This document shows positions 43,623 to 51,596 of a DNA stretch of 64,000 nucleotides, one piece after another. The notes under the pieces are model-generated. The model had not been told where the DNA came from, made no database searches, and worked only from the letters and a program-made list of their open reading frames with translations. The DNA comes from JADGQN01 sp035315185. GTDB lineage: Bacteria > Desulfobacterota > Syntrophorhabdia > Syntrophorhabdales > WCHB1-27. Numbering within the stretch: position 1 is the first letter of the stretch; each line of letters starts with the position of its first letter. The DNA lies in contig DATFYE010000057.1 in assembly GCA_035315185.1 (NCBI GenBank), forward strand, positions 1-64,000, read 5' to 3'. A program made the position numbers and the translations under genes.

Positions 43623-44348
43623 ATGAAACCGAAAAAAAAGAAATCCTCTTCCCAAACGTATATCGTCACCGGCGCCGTGCTCCTCATCTTTCTTCTCCTG
43701 GCGGGAGGCATCCTCTACCTGGTCAGTACGGACAGCGGTGGCGGCAAGAAGGTGTTCATTGCGAAGGTAGACATAGTGCGGCCCAATGCCCTAGATAAGC
43801 CCCCGCCGCCCCCAAAAGAGAAACTCCCTGAACCCGAGGTTCAGAAAAAAGAGACTATCGTGGCGCCGGATTTGACCCAACAGCAGACGAGCAGCGCAAA
43901 AGGCGACGACAAACCCGCTGCGGACGGTCCCCTGGGGCTGGATGCTCAAGGCGGGGCCGGGTCGGATGGATTCGGACTAGCAGCCCGTAAAGGCGGCAGA
44001 GACGTGACCACCCTGGGAACCGGCCCGAAGGTCGGCGGAGGGAGAGATTTGGCTACGCTGTTGAGACAATACGCCCCCTACACACGGCTGGTTGAGGAAG
44101 ATGTGAATAAGTTGGTGCGCAGGCGCCTCGAAGAGAATGGCGGCATCCCCAAAGGGAAGCTTGAGGCCCTGGCTGAGATCATCGTGGGTGACAAGGGAGA
44201 CATCAGACAATTCAAAATTATCCGGCCTTCGGGGAACCGATCCATGGATGAAGCGGTAAAGGAATCTCTCAAATTTGCGAGGATAAGCCAACCCCTTCCC
44301 GAGGGTTGTCCCAGGGCCATGAACATCAAGATCATGTCGCAAGGATAG
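43623..44348 (+). CDS. TonB-like energy transducer
   Basis: A 241-residue protein: basic N-terminus, one membrane helix (about 12-34, YIVTGAVLLIFLLLAGGIL), proline-rich segment (PPPPPKEKLPEPEV), a glycine-rich middle, and a C-terminal domain (about 150-241) with EDVNKLVRRRLEENG, GDKGDIRQFKIIRPSGNRSM and DEAVKESLKF, the strand-helix-strand pattern of TonB C-terminal domains. It probably carries proton-motive energy from the ExbB/ExbD complex to an outer-membrane partner. No TonB-dependent receptor with plug domain is in the window, so the partner is unknown; TpsB or the porin are candidates. Spacing to exbD is 80 bp with a repeat tract. Confidence 0.82.
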   Translation: MKPKKKKSSSQTYIVTGAVLLIFLLLAGGILYLVSTDSGGGKKVFIAKVDIVRPNALDKPPPPPKEKLPEPEVQKKETIVAPDLTQQQTSSAKGDDKPAADGPLGLDAQGGAGSDGFGLAARKGGRDVTTLGTGPKVGGGRDLATLLRQYAPYTRLVEEDVNKLVRRRLEENGGIPKGKLEALAEIIVGDKGDIRQFKIIRPSGNRSMDEAVKESLKFARISQPLPEGCPRAMNIKIMSQG

Positions 44349-44352
44349 AGCA

Positions 44353-44432
44353 CAGTGATCGGTGAACAGTGGCCAGTGGACGCACAACGGTTAACAGTAA
44401 GCAGTGAGCATTAGCAGTGAGCAGTAAGCAGA
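44353..44432 (+). repeat. AGCAGTGAGCAGTAAGCAG-type tract
   Basis: A tract of CAGTGAGCA, CAGTAAGCAG and related 7- to 10-base units. It is intergenic before the porin promoter and probably arose by slippage. Confidence 0.45.
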
Positions 44433-44470
44433 AAAAGCAATGATGAACAGACCGGCTTTTTTCATGAGAC

Positions 44471-44514
44471 TTTCACAGACCTTTAACACGATTTTAACAA
44501 GTGCCTGTTAGCCT
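44471..44514 (+). promoter_or_regulatory. Pho-box promoter for the porin
   Basis: Units TTTCACA (44471), TTTAACA (44482), TTTAACA (44493), 11 bp apart, then 9 bp and TAGCCT (44509-44514). The sequence through the -10 is close to the tpsB box. Confidence 0.88.
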
Positions 44515-44562
44515 AGTCCCGGCATCAATGTGCAGTTTATCATAAGTGCAACTGGAGAGAGA

Positions 44563-46311
44563 ATGACCCGGCGCAATCGGAAAAGATATAAGAATGCATA
44601 CTCTTTTGTGATGATGCTTCTCCTGTTAAATTTTTTCCTGCCCGCTCCTGGCATATACGGCCAGACTCCTGCCAGGAGCGCCACCGCACAAGCTGCTGCA
44701 CCGGGCGTGCCACAGACGGCCGAGACCAAGACAGCTCCACCTGTGGCGGGGGTGGGAGACGAAGCAGCCGGAGTCGACGAACTGGTCAACATCCTGGTAA
44801 AAAAGGGCGTCCTGAAACAGGAAGATGTGACTGCCGCGATGCAGAAAAAAGGTGAGCCGGGCAGTACACCCCTTGGAATCCTCACCGAGCTTCTCAAGAA
44901 CAAGGGCGTGATCACTTCCGGAGATGCCGACAAGGTGGCGAAGAGCGCTGAGGCGGGAGCGGCGGCGAAGCCGGTCGTCCTTTACACCGAACGGGACCAG
45001 AAGGAAATGGAAAAGATGACCAAGCAAATGACCCAGGACCTCATCAAAAAGGACAGGGAGAAGCTAAAAACAGAGGTCAAGGATGAGGTCCTCGACGAGA
45101 CGAGAAAGGAGATCCAGTCCGCTGCTGCGCCCGAGTGGACCAAACGGATCCGCTTCGGCGGCGACATACGCCTCCGCTATGAGGGCGACTACTTTGGCAA
45201 CAACAACGCGACCTTCCTCGATCCGAATAACCCCAGCCAGACCCTGAACAGCACGACGGAGCGTGATCGTCTACTGGTCCGGGCCCGCCTCGGGGCCACA
45301 GCCGATGTAAACGACGTTACGGAGGTGGGCGTCCGGCTCAGCACGGGCAATACGACGAATCCGGTCACGGTCAACCAGACCATGGGCACCTATGAAAACA
45401 AATGGAGCGTGGTTCTGGATCTGGCGTATCTCAAGATCAAGCCGCTTCCCGGCCTGACCCTCTGGGGAGGGAGAATTCCCAATCCGTTCTTCTATTCCAA
45501 CCTGGTATGGTATGACGACTTAACCTTTGATTCAGTGCTCGCAAGCTACACCCGGCCGCTGACCGAAAGGCTGAGCGTATTCACGAGCGCAGGAGTCTTC
45601 CCGATTCAGGAGCTCGAATTCAGCACAAAAGACAAATGGCTTTACGCAGGGCAGCTCGGTCTGGAGTACAAGCCGATGGATGGATTGACCGGCAAGCTCG
45701 GTGCGACTTACTACTACTATGAGAACCTGCAGGGTGTGCCGATCAATCCGCTCAATCCCAACAGCTGGCAGCAGTACACCGCCGCACCTTTCCTTTCGAA
45801 GGGCAATACGGTGTTTAACATCAATCCGCTCGCCACCTCACCTGCTCAGTACCAACTGGCGCTCGCGTCTAATTTCCACGAGCTCAACCTCACCGGCAGG
45901 CTGGATATCGCTTTCTGGCAACCGGTCCATGTGGTCTTCCTGGCTGATTATGTGAATAATCTCGGCTTCGATCGGTCACAGGTGGCTACGCTCACGGGCA
46001 ATCCCTATGTGAAAGAGACCAATCAGGGATATCAGGTCGGCGTATCGGTCGGCCATCCGATAATGAACCGTTTCAAGGACTGGAGGCTATACGCCTACTA
46101 CAAGTATCTTGAAGCCGACGCTGTTGTGGCTGCGTTCACCGACCCGGATTTTCATTTGGGCGGTACGAATGCCAAGGGGTGGTACTTCGGGGGCGAACTG
46201 GGACTGGCCAAAAACCTGTGGCTCTCTGCCAAATGGTATACCACTAACCAGATTGATGGCCCGCCACTCGCCATCGATTCCCTGTTCGTGGACGTCAACG
46301 CAAGGTTCTAA
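44563..46311 (+). CDS. Putative outer-membrane porin with coiled-coil N-terminus
   Basis: About 582 residues. After a signal-like sequence (FVMMLLLLNFFLPAPG) comes an S-layer-like or helical region and a coiled coil (MTKQMTQDLIKKDREKLKTE), then a beta-barrel from about residue 185 (IRFGGDIRLRYEGDYFG; LTLWGGRIPNPF; LGLEYKPMDGLTGKLG) to the C-terminal FVDVNARF with terminal Phe. This is the layout of the large putative-porin family. The start at 44563 is chosen because GGAGAGAGA precedes it; 44530 would be a longer alternative. A strong Pho box suggests a channel for phosphate or polyphosphate in the manner of OprP/OprO, but sequence kinship with OprP is not obvious. Confidence 0.8.
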   Translation: MTRRNRKRYKNAYSFVMMLLLLNFFLPAPGIYGQTPARSATAQAAAPGVPQTAETKTAPPVAGVGDEAAGVDELVNILVKKGVLKQEDVTAAMQKKGEPGSTPLGILTELLKNKGVITSGDADKVAKSAEAGAAAKPVVLYTERDQKEMEKMTKQMTQDLIKKDREKLKTEVKDEVLDETRKEIQSAAAPEWTKRIRFGGDIRLRYEGDYFGNNNATFLDPNNPSQTLNSTTERDRLLVRARLGATADVNDVTEVGVRLSTGNTTNPVTVNQTMGTYENKWSVVLDLAYLKIKPLPGLTLWGGRIPNPFFYSNLVWYDDLTFDSVLASYTRPLTERLSVFTSAGVFPIQELEFSTKDKWLYAGQLGLEYKPMDGLTGKLGATYYYYENLQGVPINPLNPNSWQQYTAAPFLSKGNTVFNINPLATSPAQYQLALASNFHELNLTGRLDIAFWQPVHVVFLADYVNNLGFDRSQVATLTGNPYVKETNQGYQVGVSVGHPIMNRFKDWRLYAYYKYLEADAVVAAFTDPDFHLGGTNAKGWYFGGELGLAKNLWLSAKWYTTNQIDGPPLAIDSLFVDVNARF

Positions 46312-46334
46312 TGCAATGCCAAACCAGAATTTTA

Positions 46335-46362
46335 CGACACTCGACACTCGACACTCGACACT
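46335..46362 (+). repeat. Four perfect CGACACT heptamers
   Basis: CGACACT is repeated four times without error between the porin and the coiled-coil gene. A variable simple repeat whose unit number might alter spacing in the transcript. Confidence 0.75.
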
Positions 46363-46380
46363 TTTCAGCGAGGTGTAACT

Positions 46381-47076
46381 GTGTTAGCATCCTGGATGAA
46401 AAAGTTCGGTATAGTCGCTCTCGGAATTGTCGCGGGCCTGGTGATCGGCATCGTCTACGGCCACATACGACTGCAAAGCCTCGACAAAGTCTACCAGGCC
46501 AAGATCAAGGACATTAATCAGCGCCTGAGCCAAGTCCAACGACGATACACGCAGGGAGTGGCGGCCCAGAACGATCTGGAACAGCAGAAGATGAGCGTCC
46601 AGGAGGAAGTCGATAAACTGACAAAGGAAAAAGGGATGCTAGGCGCCCAGCAGGCAGAGCTGAAAACCAAAGCTGATGGACTGGAAGCGCAGGTAGCTTC
46701 TCTCGAGAAAAAAAATGCATCGGTCGAAGCAAGGGCAACATCACTCGACTCGAAGAACCATGAACTGACTGAACGCCTGAACAAGGTCGAGGCGGACCGA
46801 AATACACTCGACCAGAAGCAGCGGCAGACGCAGAAGACGCTGCAAGATACGGAAAAGGCCCTGAGAAACCTGGACCAGAAGTACGACCAGTGCGCGGAAC
46901 ATAATGCCCGTCTCTATATCATTGCCAGCGAGGTGATCAAGAAGTATCAGGACAAGGGTTTCCTGGGCACCCTTGCTGAAAAAGAGCCGTTCACGCAAGT
47001 CAAGAAGGTAGAGATGGAAAAGCTGGTGCAGGATTACAAGGACAAAATCGACCAGCAGAAGATGAAGACGAAATAG
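46381..47076 (+). CDS. Inner-membrane-anchored coiled-coil protein
   Basis: A 231-residue protein: GTG start, one N-terminal helix (about 8-26, FGIVALGIVAGLVIGIVYG), then a heptad-repeat coiled coil from about residue 35 to 180 (QRLSQVQRRYTQG, LEAQVASLEKKNAS, LNKVEADRNTLDQ), and a short globular end with ARLYIIASEVIKKYQDKGF. It probably extends from the inner membrane into the periplasm and could link the membranes near the TPS or porin complex. Lies 69 bp after the porin, likely in its operon. No precise family assigned. Confidence 0.7.
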   Translation: MLASWMKKFGIVALGIVAGLVIGIVYGHIRLQSLDKVYQAKIKDINQRLSQVQRRYTQGVAAQNDLEQQKMSVQEEVDKLTKEKGMLGAQQAELKTKADGLEAQVASLEKKNASVEARATSLDSKNHELTERLNKVEADRNTLDQKQRQTQKTLQDTEKALRNLDQKYDQCAEHNARLYIIASEVIKKYQDKGFLGTLAEKEPFTQVKKVEMEKLVQDYKDKIDQQKMKTK

Positions 47077-47100
47077 AAAAAGTCAAGGCATGACCCCGGT

Positions 47101-47329
47101 TTCACCACAGAGGCACAGAGAGAGGTATTTGAAGGAGAGAAGACAGTATCCGTATCCAGAACAGTGGAGGTTCTGTTCCGGATACACACCGACGCTTCGC
47201 GTGGTGTAGTAAGTACCTTATCCCGGAGGGATGCGGCTGACCGGATATGGCCGTCTCCCCATATCCGGTCGGAGCCTGTATATGGCATTCCTCGGTGCCC
47301 TCTGTGCCTCTAGCGAAGCGGGTGGTGAT
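47101..47329 (-). repeat. Interspersed hairpin repeat, copy C plus a partial copy
   Basis: From 47101 to 47222 the repeat lies in reverse orientation: hairpin arms at about 47154-47187, ending CGCTTCGCGTGGTGTAG. A forward half-copy (CTCTGTGCCTCTAGCGAAGCGGGTGGT) follows at about 47299-47326. It fills the 308-bp gap before the isomerase gene, in which I see no gene. Confidence 0.65.
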
Positions 47330-47384
47330 CCAAAACCGTTCTTGCGCGTTAACAAAAATCATGAAACATCGAAGGAGGAAAGGA

Positions 47385-48404
47385 ATGAAGATGAGTTGTA
47401 AGATTGCGACATTGATGCTTACGTTGGCGATTACCGTTGCTGCCGTCATGCCGTGTATGCTTTGTGCGGCCGAGCAGAAGCAACCGGCTGCGACCGCAGC
47501 CGCGCAGAAGCCCGGCGTCGTTGCCGTGGTCAATGGTTCGGACATCCCGGTGGACGATTTCTACCGCGAGATGAACCGTCTGCAGCGCCTGCTGCTGCAG
47601 ACCGGCAAACCTCTCACCTGCCCGCAAATCACCAAGCTCCGGACAGAAGTGGTAGAGGGATTGGTGCGGCGCGAGCTGCTCTACCAGGAAGCAAAGAAAA
47701 GCGTAAAGGTCACCGAGGCTGAGATCAACGAGGAAATGAAGAAGCTGAAGGAGCAGTATCCGAGCGAAACCGACTTCACGAACGCCCTGAGCGTAATGAA
47801 AATATCGTCTGCAACCTTAAGAGCACAGGTGGAACGCGCTCTGTTGATTCAGAAGCTGATCGAAACGCAGTTTGCTTCCAAGGTCGTGGTTACGGACAAA
47901 GAGATATGGGCCTACTACGACCGGAACCGGGAGTCCTTCCGCCAGCCGGAACAGGTGCGGGCCAGCCAGATTCTGATCAAGACGGACCCGCGCTGGGACG
48001 ACGCTAAGAAAGCTGCCGCCCGCAAGAAGATCGAGGAGATCAAACAGAAGATCCAGCAGAAGCAGGATTTCGAGTCTCTGGCGCGCACCTATTCGGAAGA
48101 TCCGAGCAGCGCCAAAGGCGGAGACCTGGGCTACATCCGCACGGGCCAGGTGCTGAAGCCTTTTGAGGAAGCTCTCTTCGTGCTCAAGCCGGGCGAAGTG
48201 AGCGATATCGTGGAGACCAGCCTCGGCTACCACCTGATCAAAGCCACCGACCGCAAGCCCGAGATGACCGTCCCCTTCGAGACCCTGAAGGACCAACTGC
48301 GCATGCTCATGAAGCAGGAAAAAGGGCAGCAGGAAGCAAACGCGTACATCGCCAAAGTGCGGGAAAAGGCCAAGGTGGAGATCTTCCTCCCCTCGGAAGA
48401 ATAG
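47385..48404 (+). CDS. PpiC/SurA-type periplasmic peptidyl-prolyl isomerase
   Basis: A 339-residue exported chaperone. Signal peptide (IATLMLTLAITVAAVMPCML), SurA-like N-terminal helices (about 45-190: VVAVVNGSDIPVDDFYRE, TEAEINEEMKKLKEQYPSE), and a parvulin domain (about 205-300: QVRASQILIKTDPRWD, ARTYSEDPSSAKGGDLGYI, VSDIVETSLGYHLIKATD). I chose the ATG at 47385 because GAAGGAGGAAAGG precedes it. Such proteins escort unfolded outer-membrane and TPS proteins across the periplasm, which suits the last gene of the exoprotein cluster. Confidence 0.92.
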   Translation: MKMSCKIATLMLTLAITVAAVMPCMLCAAEQKQPAATAAAQKPGVVAVVNGSDIPVDDFYREMNRLQRLLLQTGKPLTCPQITKLRTEVVEGLVRRELLYQEAKKSVKVTEAEINEEMKKLKEQYPSETDFTNALSVMKISSATLRAQVERALLIQKLIETQFASKVVVTDKEIWAYYDRNRESFRQPEQVRASQILIKTDPRWDDAKKAAARKKIEEIKQKIQQKQDFESLARTYSEDPSSAKGGDLGYIRTGQVLKPFEEALFVLKPGEVSDIVETSLGYHLIKATDRKPEMTVPFETLKDQLRMLMKQEKGQQEANAYIAKVREKAKVEIFLPSEE

Positions 48405-48628
48405 ATCTTATGGATCTGCCTAGGCTGTAACCGAGGACAAGACTTTATCTCACGCCCAGTCGCTGCGCTCCAGACGCTGTCCTACGCGTCATTAGTCGAG
48501 ATCGCCTCCCCAGTGAACGCCGATACTGAACCAGCTTGACATCTATAAGTCTCTAGCGTAATGTATTATGCAATATGCGTAACGTGAAGCGCGGAACGCG
48601 ATGTGCGTAATAAAGGAAGGAGCACTGC

Positions 48629-49768
48629 ATGAACCCTTTTAAGCTGACGCCTATCCTTACCGGAGAGGCTTTCTGCAACCGGGAGAAAGAGCTGGAAGAT
48701 CTCAATAGACATGCCGTCAATTCTACGCATGTGGTACTATTCTCCCCAAGGCGTTTAGGGAAGACGTCTCTTGTCCTGCGCGTAATGGACCGCTTTAAGG
48801 AAAAGCGGTGTCTTGCCGGATATATCCCCCTTGCTTCAGTTCTCGGACAGGAGGATTTTGTCGGGAGACTTACGGCCGGTGTGGTCAAGTGCCTGGGTAA
48901 GGACATCACTTCGGGTTCATTGATAGAACAGCTTAAGAGGTTCTTTACTCGCATCGTTCCTTCAATCGATCTTAAGCCGGAGGGTGTGAGCATTTCTGTA
49001 AAATACGACCGAGATGTGTCCTTCTACGTTCTTGCTGAGGATATTTTCGAGAGTCTTAATAGATACCTCGAAAACAAAAAGGCAAGATGTCTCCTCGTCT
49101 TTGACGAGTTCCAGCAAATCACCGGGCTGCGAGAAAATAGCATCATCGAATCAGTTCTCCGGGACAATATCCAGATGAGTTCCCGCATTTCCTGCTTTTT
49201 TGTCGGGAGTCGGCGCAGGATCTTGAAAGAGATGTTCATGGACAGCAAAAGGCCTTTCTATAAGATGGCTGTTTCGTACCAGCTCGGCAAGATTCCCCAG
49301 CAAGAGCTTGTAACATTCATAACCGACCAGTTCGATAAGACCGGAAAAAGATGCGATGCAAAGCAGGCGTCCAGAATCTACAGCCAGATGGAGGGTCACA
49401 CATACTACGTCCAGAAGCTCGCGCATTTTGTCTGGGACCGATGTGATAAGCGGGTGACCGAGGACATGGTGAGCGCTGTTGCGAAGGAAGTGCTTGAAAT
49501 AGAAGCGGGCGATTTTCAAAGCATCTTCGACGCTCTTAACCAAACAGAGAAGCGTCTGGTGGTTGCTCTTTCGCAGAAACCAACCTCTCGGCTTTACGAG
49601 AGGGACTTTCTTGATCGCTTCCATTTCCCGGGTAGTAGTATCCAGCGGCCCCTGAAATCACTTCTCGACAAGGACATCCTCGAAATAGGAGAGGGAAGAA
49701 TCTACCGCATAACGGACCCTCTCTTCGCGCAATGGTGTCGCGCTTCGTCAATACCATCCTTGCCTTAA
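48629..49768 (+). CDS. AAA-type ATPase (archaeal ATPase-like)
   Basis: A 379-residue protein. Walker A is SPRRLGKTSL (about 39-48), Walker B CLLVFDEFQ (about 154-162), sensor SCFFVGSRR (about 190-198), then a winged-helix C-terminus (LSQKPTSRLYERDFLDRFHF, LLDKDILEIGEGRIYRITDP). This is the type of single-gene STAND/AAA ATPase common in archaea and environmental bacteria; functions include stress or mobile-element defence but are not established. AAGGAGC precedes the ATG. No Pho box; it is an outlier between the exoprotein cluster and the PEP-CTERM operon. Confidence 0.85.
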   Translation: MNPFKLTPILTGEAFCNREKELEDLNRHAVNSTHVVLFSPRRLGKTSLVLRVMDRFKEKRCLAGYIPLASVLGQEDFVGRLTAGVVKCLGKDITSGSLIEQLKRFFTRIVPSIDLKPEGVSISVKYDRDVSFYVLAEDIFESLNRYLENKKARCLLVFDEFQQITGLRENSIIESVLRDNIQMSSRISCFFVGSRRRILKEMFMDSKRPFYKMAVSYQLGKIPQQELVTFITDQFDKTGKRCDAKQASRIYSQMEGHTYYVQKLAHFVWDRCDKRVTEDMVSAVAKEVLEIEAGDFQSIFDALNQTEKRLVVALSQKPTSRLYERDFLDRFHFPGSSIQRPLKSLLDKDILEIGEGRIYRITDPLFAQWCRASSIPSLP

Positions 49769-49952
49769 CCAACGAGCTTCCGAGTGTGGCGGGAACCAAA
49801 TCTCTACGGCTCCCAGGAAGGATAGGCGTACTCATCTGTGCATATCTCTCCTGGCGTTTATCCTCACAGGATGCTTCGCTATCGGCGTACATCGGCGATG
49901 AAGATCTTATCCTCGGCGCCTCTGCGGTGAATACAAGTTCTTGACCGCAACC

Positions 49953-50007
49953 TTTCACAAAATTTTGACCTGCCTTTAATCACCCTGTAACACCCTGACC
50001 CTATACT
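49953..50007 (+). promoter_or_regulatory. Pho-box promoter, distal, for the PEP-CTERM operon
   Basis: Units TTTCACA (49953), TTTGACC (49964), TTTAATC (49975), TGTAACA (49986), 11 bp apart, then 9 bp and TATACT (50002-50007). Confidence 0.87.
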
Positions 50008-50064
50008 GCTATCAAAAGGGACGGAATTTCTTGACACACCTTGTCAATCAATTATTAAAAAAAC

Positions 50065-50108
50065 TTTAACTTGACTTTCATCACGGTGACACAACAGAGA
50101 GGTATGCT
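50065..50108 (+). promoter_or_regulatory. Pho-box promoter, proximal, for the PEP-CTERM operon
   Basis: Units TTTAACT (50065), TTTCATC (50076), TGACACA (50087), 11 bp apart, then 9 bp and TATGCT (50103-50108). Only 9 bp separate the -10 from the ATG of the first small gene. Confidence 0.8.
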
Positions 50109-50117
50109 GGTATCGTA

Positions 50118-50312
50118 ATGAGCGAGTTGATGAAAGACCTTTCGCAGTACCGAAAGACTGCCAGGCCGGAAAAACTGACCAGGCTTTTGGAGATCATGAA
50201 GCTTCTCGCGGATGAAAAATTCACCGGCTACATAAAGGTGAACTTCAGCCAGGGCGGGATCGGCAGAATAGAAAAATTCGAAGAGATCCTGAGAGAGGAG
50301 ATAGCACGATAA
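50118..50312 (+). CDS. Small DUF2292/YezD-like protein
   Basis: A 64-residue protein: helix (YRKTARPEKLTRLLEIMKLL), then FTGYIKVNFSQGGIGRIEKF with the pattern of small YezD-type proteins (a strand pair of the kind GSIxIxFxxGxIxxIExxE). No signal sequence. The start lies 9 bp after a Pho-promoter -10, so the transcript would be nearly leaderless unless the upper promoter is used. Function unknown; related small genes occur beside sulfur- or phosphorus-related genes, which is only a weak hint. Confidence 0.6.
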   Translation: MSELMKDLSQYRKTARPEKLTRLLEIMKLLADEKFTGYIKVNFSQGGIGRIEKFEEILREEIAR

Positions 50313-50369
50313 GGAAATTGAATGGCACATAACACGTAACATTCAACACACAGAAAAGGAAATTTAATG

Positions 50370-50404
50370 ACACTTAACACTTAACACCAAACACTAAACA
50401 CACA
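50370..50404 (+). repeat. Five ACACTTA-type heptamers
   Basis: ACACTTA, ACACTTA, ACACCAA, ACACTAA, ACACACA in phase, preceded by looser copies from 50325. Intergenic simple repeat. Confidence 0.65.
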
Positions 50405-50448
50405 ATGTTCTAACCCGGGTACTTTGCTGACGGGGACCCCGTAACCAG

Positions 50449-50498
50449 GAAGCCCGAATCGAGAGCCGCTTTTGCGCTTGATTCGGGCTTCTTTGTTG
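50449..50498 (+). terminator. Intrinsic terminator after the DUF2292-like gene
   Basis: GAAGCCCGAATC (50449-50460) pairs perfectly with GATTCGGGCTTC (50480-50491), followed by TTTGTTG. The 12-bp stem and T-rich tail fit a Rho-independent terminator, so the PEP-CTERM gene downstream may be reached only by read-through or from an unseen promoter between 50500 and 50734. Confidence 0.75.
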
Positions 50499-50734
50499 TG
50501 GGGTCACCCCGGAAGGTTTAACCGGGGATCAAATGATAAGGAGGTGATGCGAGGAGAACAAAGGGATAAAAAAAGAGAATATCGGCGCATGGGTTTGAGG
50601 AGACCACGGGCTTCACGTGAAGCAAAGCCCGGGCAACCGGGCACGGAAGGTCACAAGCCCCGACAAAAATGGTCCGAAGGGCCTGAATCGGGGAAAAAAA
50701 CAACAAAGCTTTGAACGAAAAAGGAGGATTTAGC

Positions 50735-51511
50735 ATGAAGAAGATGTTAGGTATTTTAGTAGCACTCACGCTCGTGCTTGGCATGGCCGGGCACGGTAGC
50801 GCTACCACCACCGTTTGGAACAACGGCGATCTGGTCCGGGTGGTCTACGACACGAGTTACAGTGGGATTACACCGACTGGCGGAACAAATCAGTGGTACA
50901 CCGACCTGGGCTCCCTCGCGAGCCTCAACGGTCAAACAAATGACGTGGTGGGGAGCAACATCACCGACCTGACGGGTCAGCCCCTCAGCAAACTCCAGGT
51001 GGCCTACTTCGTGTACGGGCCGTCCCCGTCCTATATCGGCGCCGGGAGCACCTTGATCGATAAGGGCAGCTTCTCATCTCTGGCCGGCGGCATGAACGGG
51101 ATAAAAGGCATATTTAATACGGGTGCGCCCTCGACCGATACCTTCCAGGACCTCCAGTCCGACGCTCCACATGGCTACTGGGCTGCGATGAACGGTGCCG
51201 GCGCCTATTATGGCAGCTACGGTAACTTCCTTACGATCGGCGCTGCCGAAGCCGCCCTGAACGGGCTCACCACGGCCGGGATCCAGTGGGGACTCTACGG
51301 CTTCACCAATAGTACCGGGATCGGGAATGCGGGCACCCTGTACACCAACACGGACGGGTCGCAATTCGTGATCCAGACCTTTATCAACACGGACGGCAAG
51401 GCCTATACGGAGATCAACCCGACCAGTGCCGCCGTGCCCATTCCCGCCGCTGTGTGGCTGCTCGGATCCGGCCTTCTGGGCCTGATCGGCATCCGGAGGA
51501 GAACAGCGTAA
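50735..51511 (+). CDS. Exported PEP-CTERM (VPxPA) surface protein
   Basis: A 258-residue protein with signal peptide (MLGILVALTLVLGMAGHGSA) and C-terminal sorting signal VPIPAAVWLLGSGLLGLIGI followed by RRR. The body is polar, rich in G, T, N and S, typical of extracellular beta proteins. The tail should be recognised by an exosortase (gene at 26861), cut, and the protein released or linked at the outer surface. AAAGGAGG precedes the ATG at 50735. Confidence 0.88.
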   Translation: MKKMLGILVALTLVLGMAGHGSATTTVWNNGDLVRVVYDTSYSGITPTGGTNQWYTDLGSLASLNGQTNDVVGSNITDLTGQPLSKLQVAYFVYGPSPSYIGAGSTLIDKGSFSSLAGGMNGIKGIFNTGAPSTDTFQDLQSDAPHGYWAAMNGAGAYYGSYGNFLTIGAAEAALNGLTTAGIQWGLYGFTNSTGIGNAGTLYTNTDGSQFVIQTFINTDGKAYTEINPTSAAVPIPAAVWLLGSGLLGLIGIRRRTA

Positions 51512-51596
51512 AGAGAGCGCGGTAGCGCTCACCGGAGATGATCCGGTAGAATAGCACCAAACACATAACGAACACATAACGACAAGGAGAAAAGAC

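Noticed and set aside
46335..46404. CGACACT and ACACTTA tandem repeats as CRISPR or iteron arrays
   Set aside because: The units are 7 bp without spacers and no cas or replication gene is near.
48500..48628. ATGCGTAA-like repeats before the ATPase gene
   Set aside because: Too short and irregular to call a repeat family.
50590..50690. GCAAAGCCCGGGCAACCGGG as a riboswitch-like leader
   Set aside because: Only one short motif matches; the full fold of a known class could not be built.
50472..50714. Possible basic 80-codon gene before the PEP-CTERM gene
   Set aside because: AAGGAGGTG is too close to its ATG (50547), the product is low complexity, and it overlaps a terminator; kept only as a remark.
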